Positions 50,937 to 51,696 of a DNA stretch of 51,696 nt are shown here, in pieces; the first letter of the stretch is position 1, and every line of letters begins with the position of its first letter. Both the position numbers and the translations under genes were made by a program. The notes below the pieces were generated by a model. The model worked only from the letters and a program-made list of their open reading frames with translations, was not told the DNA's origin and searched no databases. Origin of the DNA: Solirubrobacterales bacterium (GTDB taxonomy: Bacteria > Actinomycetota > Thermoleophilia > Solirubrobacterales > 70-9); contig JAOPZF010000133.1 in assembly GCA_025964255.1 (NCBI GenBank), positions 1 to 51,696 of the forward strand. Reading direction: 5' to 3'.

Positions 50937-51042
50937 CGGGGGGACTGTGAAGGGCCACTGTTGGAAGGGGATGAAAGAACGCCTCGTCCCTTCTCATCGC
51001 AGAACGCCGGACCCCCGGGCCCGGCGGATCCCGAGATCCCTT

Positions 51043-51696
51043 TCAGGCCCCTCCGTCCTTCCGCAATCGATATCCGGCGCCGCGCACGGTCTCGATCGAG
51101 CTGGTGCCGAAGGGGACGTCGATCTTCTGTCGCAGGTAGCGCACGTACACCTCGATCACGTTGGAGCGGTGCTCGAAGTCGTAGTCCCAGCCCTGCTCGA
51201 GCAGCTGGGTGCGCGAGAGGACGTATCCGGGATGACGCATGAACGTCTCGAGCAGGGTGAATTCCTTCGCCGACAGGTCGATCTCGACCTCGCCGCGCCA
51301 GACCTCGTGGGTGCCGGGGTCGAGGCGGAGGGCACCGACCTCGAGCGAGGCGGGGCGCTCGACGCTCCCGCGACGGACGAGGGCACGCAGCCGCGCCAGG
51401 AGCTCGGCGAAGGCGAACGGCTTCACCATGTAGTCGTCGGCACCCCCATCGAGCCCGCCGACCCGATCCTCGATGGCGCCGCGCGCGGTCAGCATCAGGA
51501 CCGGCGCCCAGACCCCGTCGCGGCGCAACCGCCGGCAGGTCTCGAAGCCGTCGATCCCGGGCAGCATCACGTCGAGCACCACCGCGTCGTACTTGGACGC
51601 TCCGGCCATCTCGACCGCGCGCTCACCCTCGCCGGCGATGTCGACCGTCAACCCCTCCTCGCCGAGGCCACGCCGCAGTAACGCCGCCATCTTCAC
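51043..51696 (-). CDS. OmpR-family response regulator, N-terminus beyond the edge
   Basis: The visible 218 codons lack only the first few residues of the receiver (the ..VEDE.. segment would lie just past 51,696). The phospho-acceptor Asp is in AVVLDVMLPG, the Lys in YMVKPF, and the OmpR winged helix ends IETVRGAGYRLRKDGGA. A cognate kinase is not visible; it may lie outside. The downstream 107 bp up to 50,936 separates it from the COG4705-like gene. Confidence 0.92.
   Translation of the reverse strand: MKMAALLRRGLGEEGLTVDIAGEGERAVEMAGASKYDAVVLDVMLPGIDGFETCRRLRRDGVWAPVLMLTARGAIEDRVGGLDGGADDYMVKPFAFAELLARLRALVRRGSVERPASLEVGALRLDPGTHEVWRGEVEIDLSAKEFTLLETFMRHPGYVLSRTQLLEQGWDYDFEHRSNVIEVYVRYLRQKIDVPFGTSSIETVRGAGYRLRKDGGA

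Noticed and set aside
49701-51242. Long plus-strand frame opposite the COG4705-like and OmpR genes
   Set aside because: Complementary shadow of two real genes with repetitive charged composition and no start site.

Overview
The window is high-GC DNA with many GTG and TTG starts, 1-14 nt overlaps between genes, CUT2-type sugar transport, LutABC, DUF6766 and MpsC-like proteins, and many OmpR/NarL two-component systems. This suits a chromosome segment of a high-GC actinobacterium. My best guess is the Thermoleophilia/Solirubrobacterales lineage, but that is inference. No rRNA, complete tRNA, CRISPR array or intact insertion sequence was found.

Left (1-15,970): tatC (cut by the edge) and tatA, then a large catabolic island. 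The leftward arm encodes a RidA-family protein, an amidohydrolase, a Gfo/Idh/MocA oxidoreductase, a Tat-exported sugar-binding lipoprotein, a fused permease-ATPase, an SDR dehydrogenase and a CapA-like protein. The rightward arm encodes a GntR/FCD regulator, a D-threonine-aldolase-like PLP enzyme, an SDR, a fumarylacetoacetase-family hydrolase, LutA, LutB, LutC and an SMP-30 lactonase. Three near-identical 13-bp palindromes (5527, 8404, 8493) sit at the predicted promoters and tie both arms to the GntR protein. The enzyme set fits uptake of a sugar, oxidation to a lactone or acid, hydrolysis of a 2,4-diketo acid to pyruvate plus L-lactate, and oxidation of that lactate by LutABC. The sugar-acid dehydratase that route needs is not in the window.

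Middle (15,971-21,980): a gene-poor, decayed stretch with 3' fragments of several tRNA genes, each near short arrays of about 10-bp period, consistent with attachment-site relics of integrative elements. Two related tRNA-Val 3' relics (17,174 and 21,832) bracket two MpsC/DUF2294 genes, a DUF6766 gene interrupted by TGA, a frameshifted MMPL remnant, an integral membrane gene and an alpha/beta hydrolase gene.

Right (21,981-51,696): membrane, envelope and signalling genes. These are an LPG-synthase-TM-like protein, a DUF4118-GAF histidine kinase with a lone receiver and a NarL-type regulator, a cell-wall-binding-repeat protein, a DUF2231 protein, a phosphodiester glycosidase, an OmpR/histidine kinase pair, and a redox operon (cytochrome-b-like protein, small membrane protein, ApbE, ferric-reductase-like protein). 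They are followed by a VIT iron/manganese transporter, a channel-like protein without a selectivity filter, a phospholipase D-like protein, three ABC-2 exporter cassettes (one in an operon with a LolA-like protein, response regulator and kinase), a frameshifted secreted phosphatase, a GT51-only transglycosylase, a COG4705-like membrane protein, and an OmpR regulator cut by the right edge. Two signals cut across this half: a recurring TGAGAG..CTCTCA motif in promoter regions, and strong use of GAA rather than GAG for glutamate in exported proteins only.
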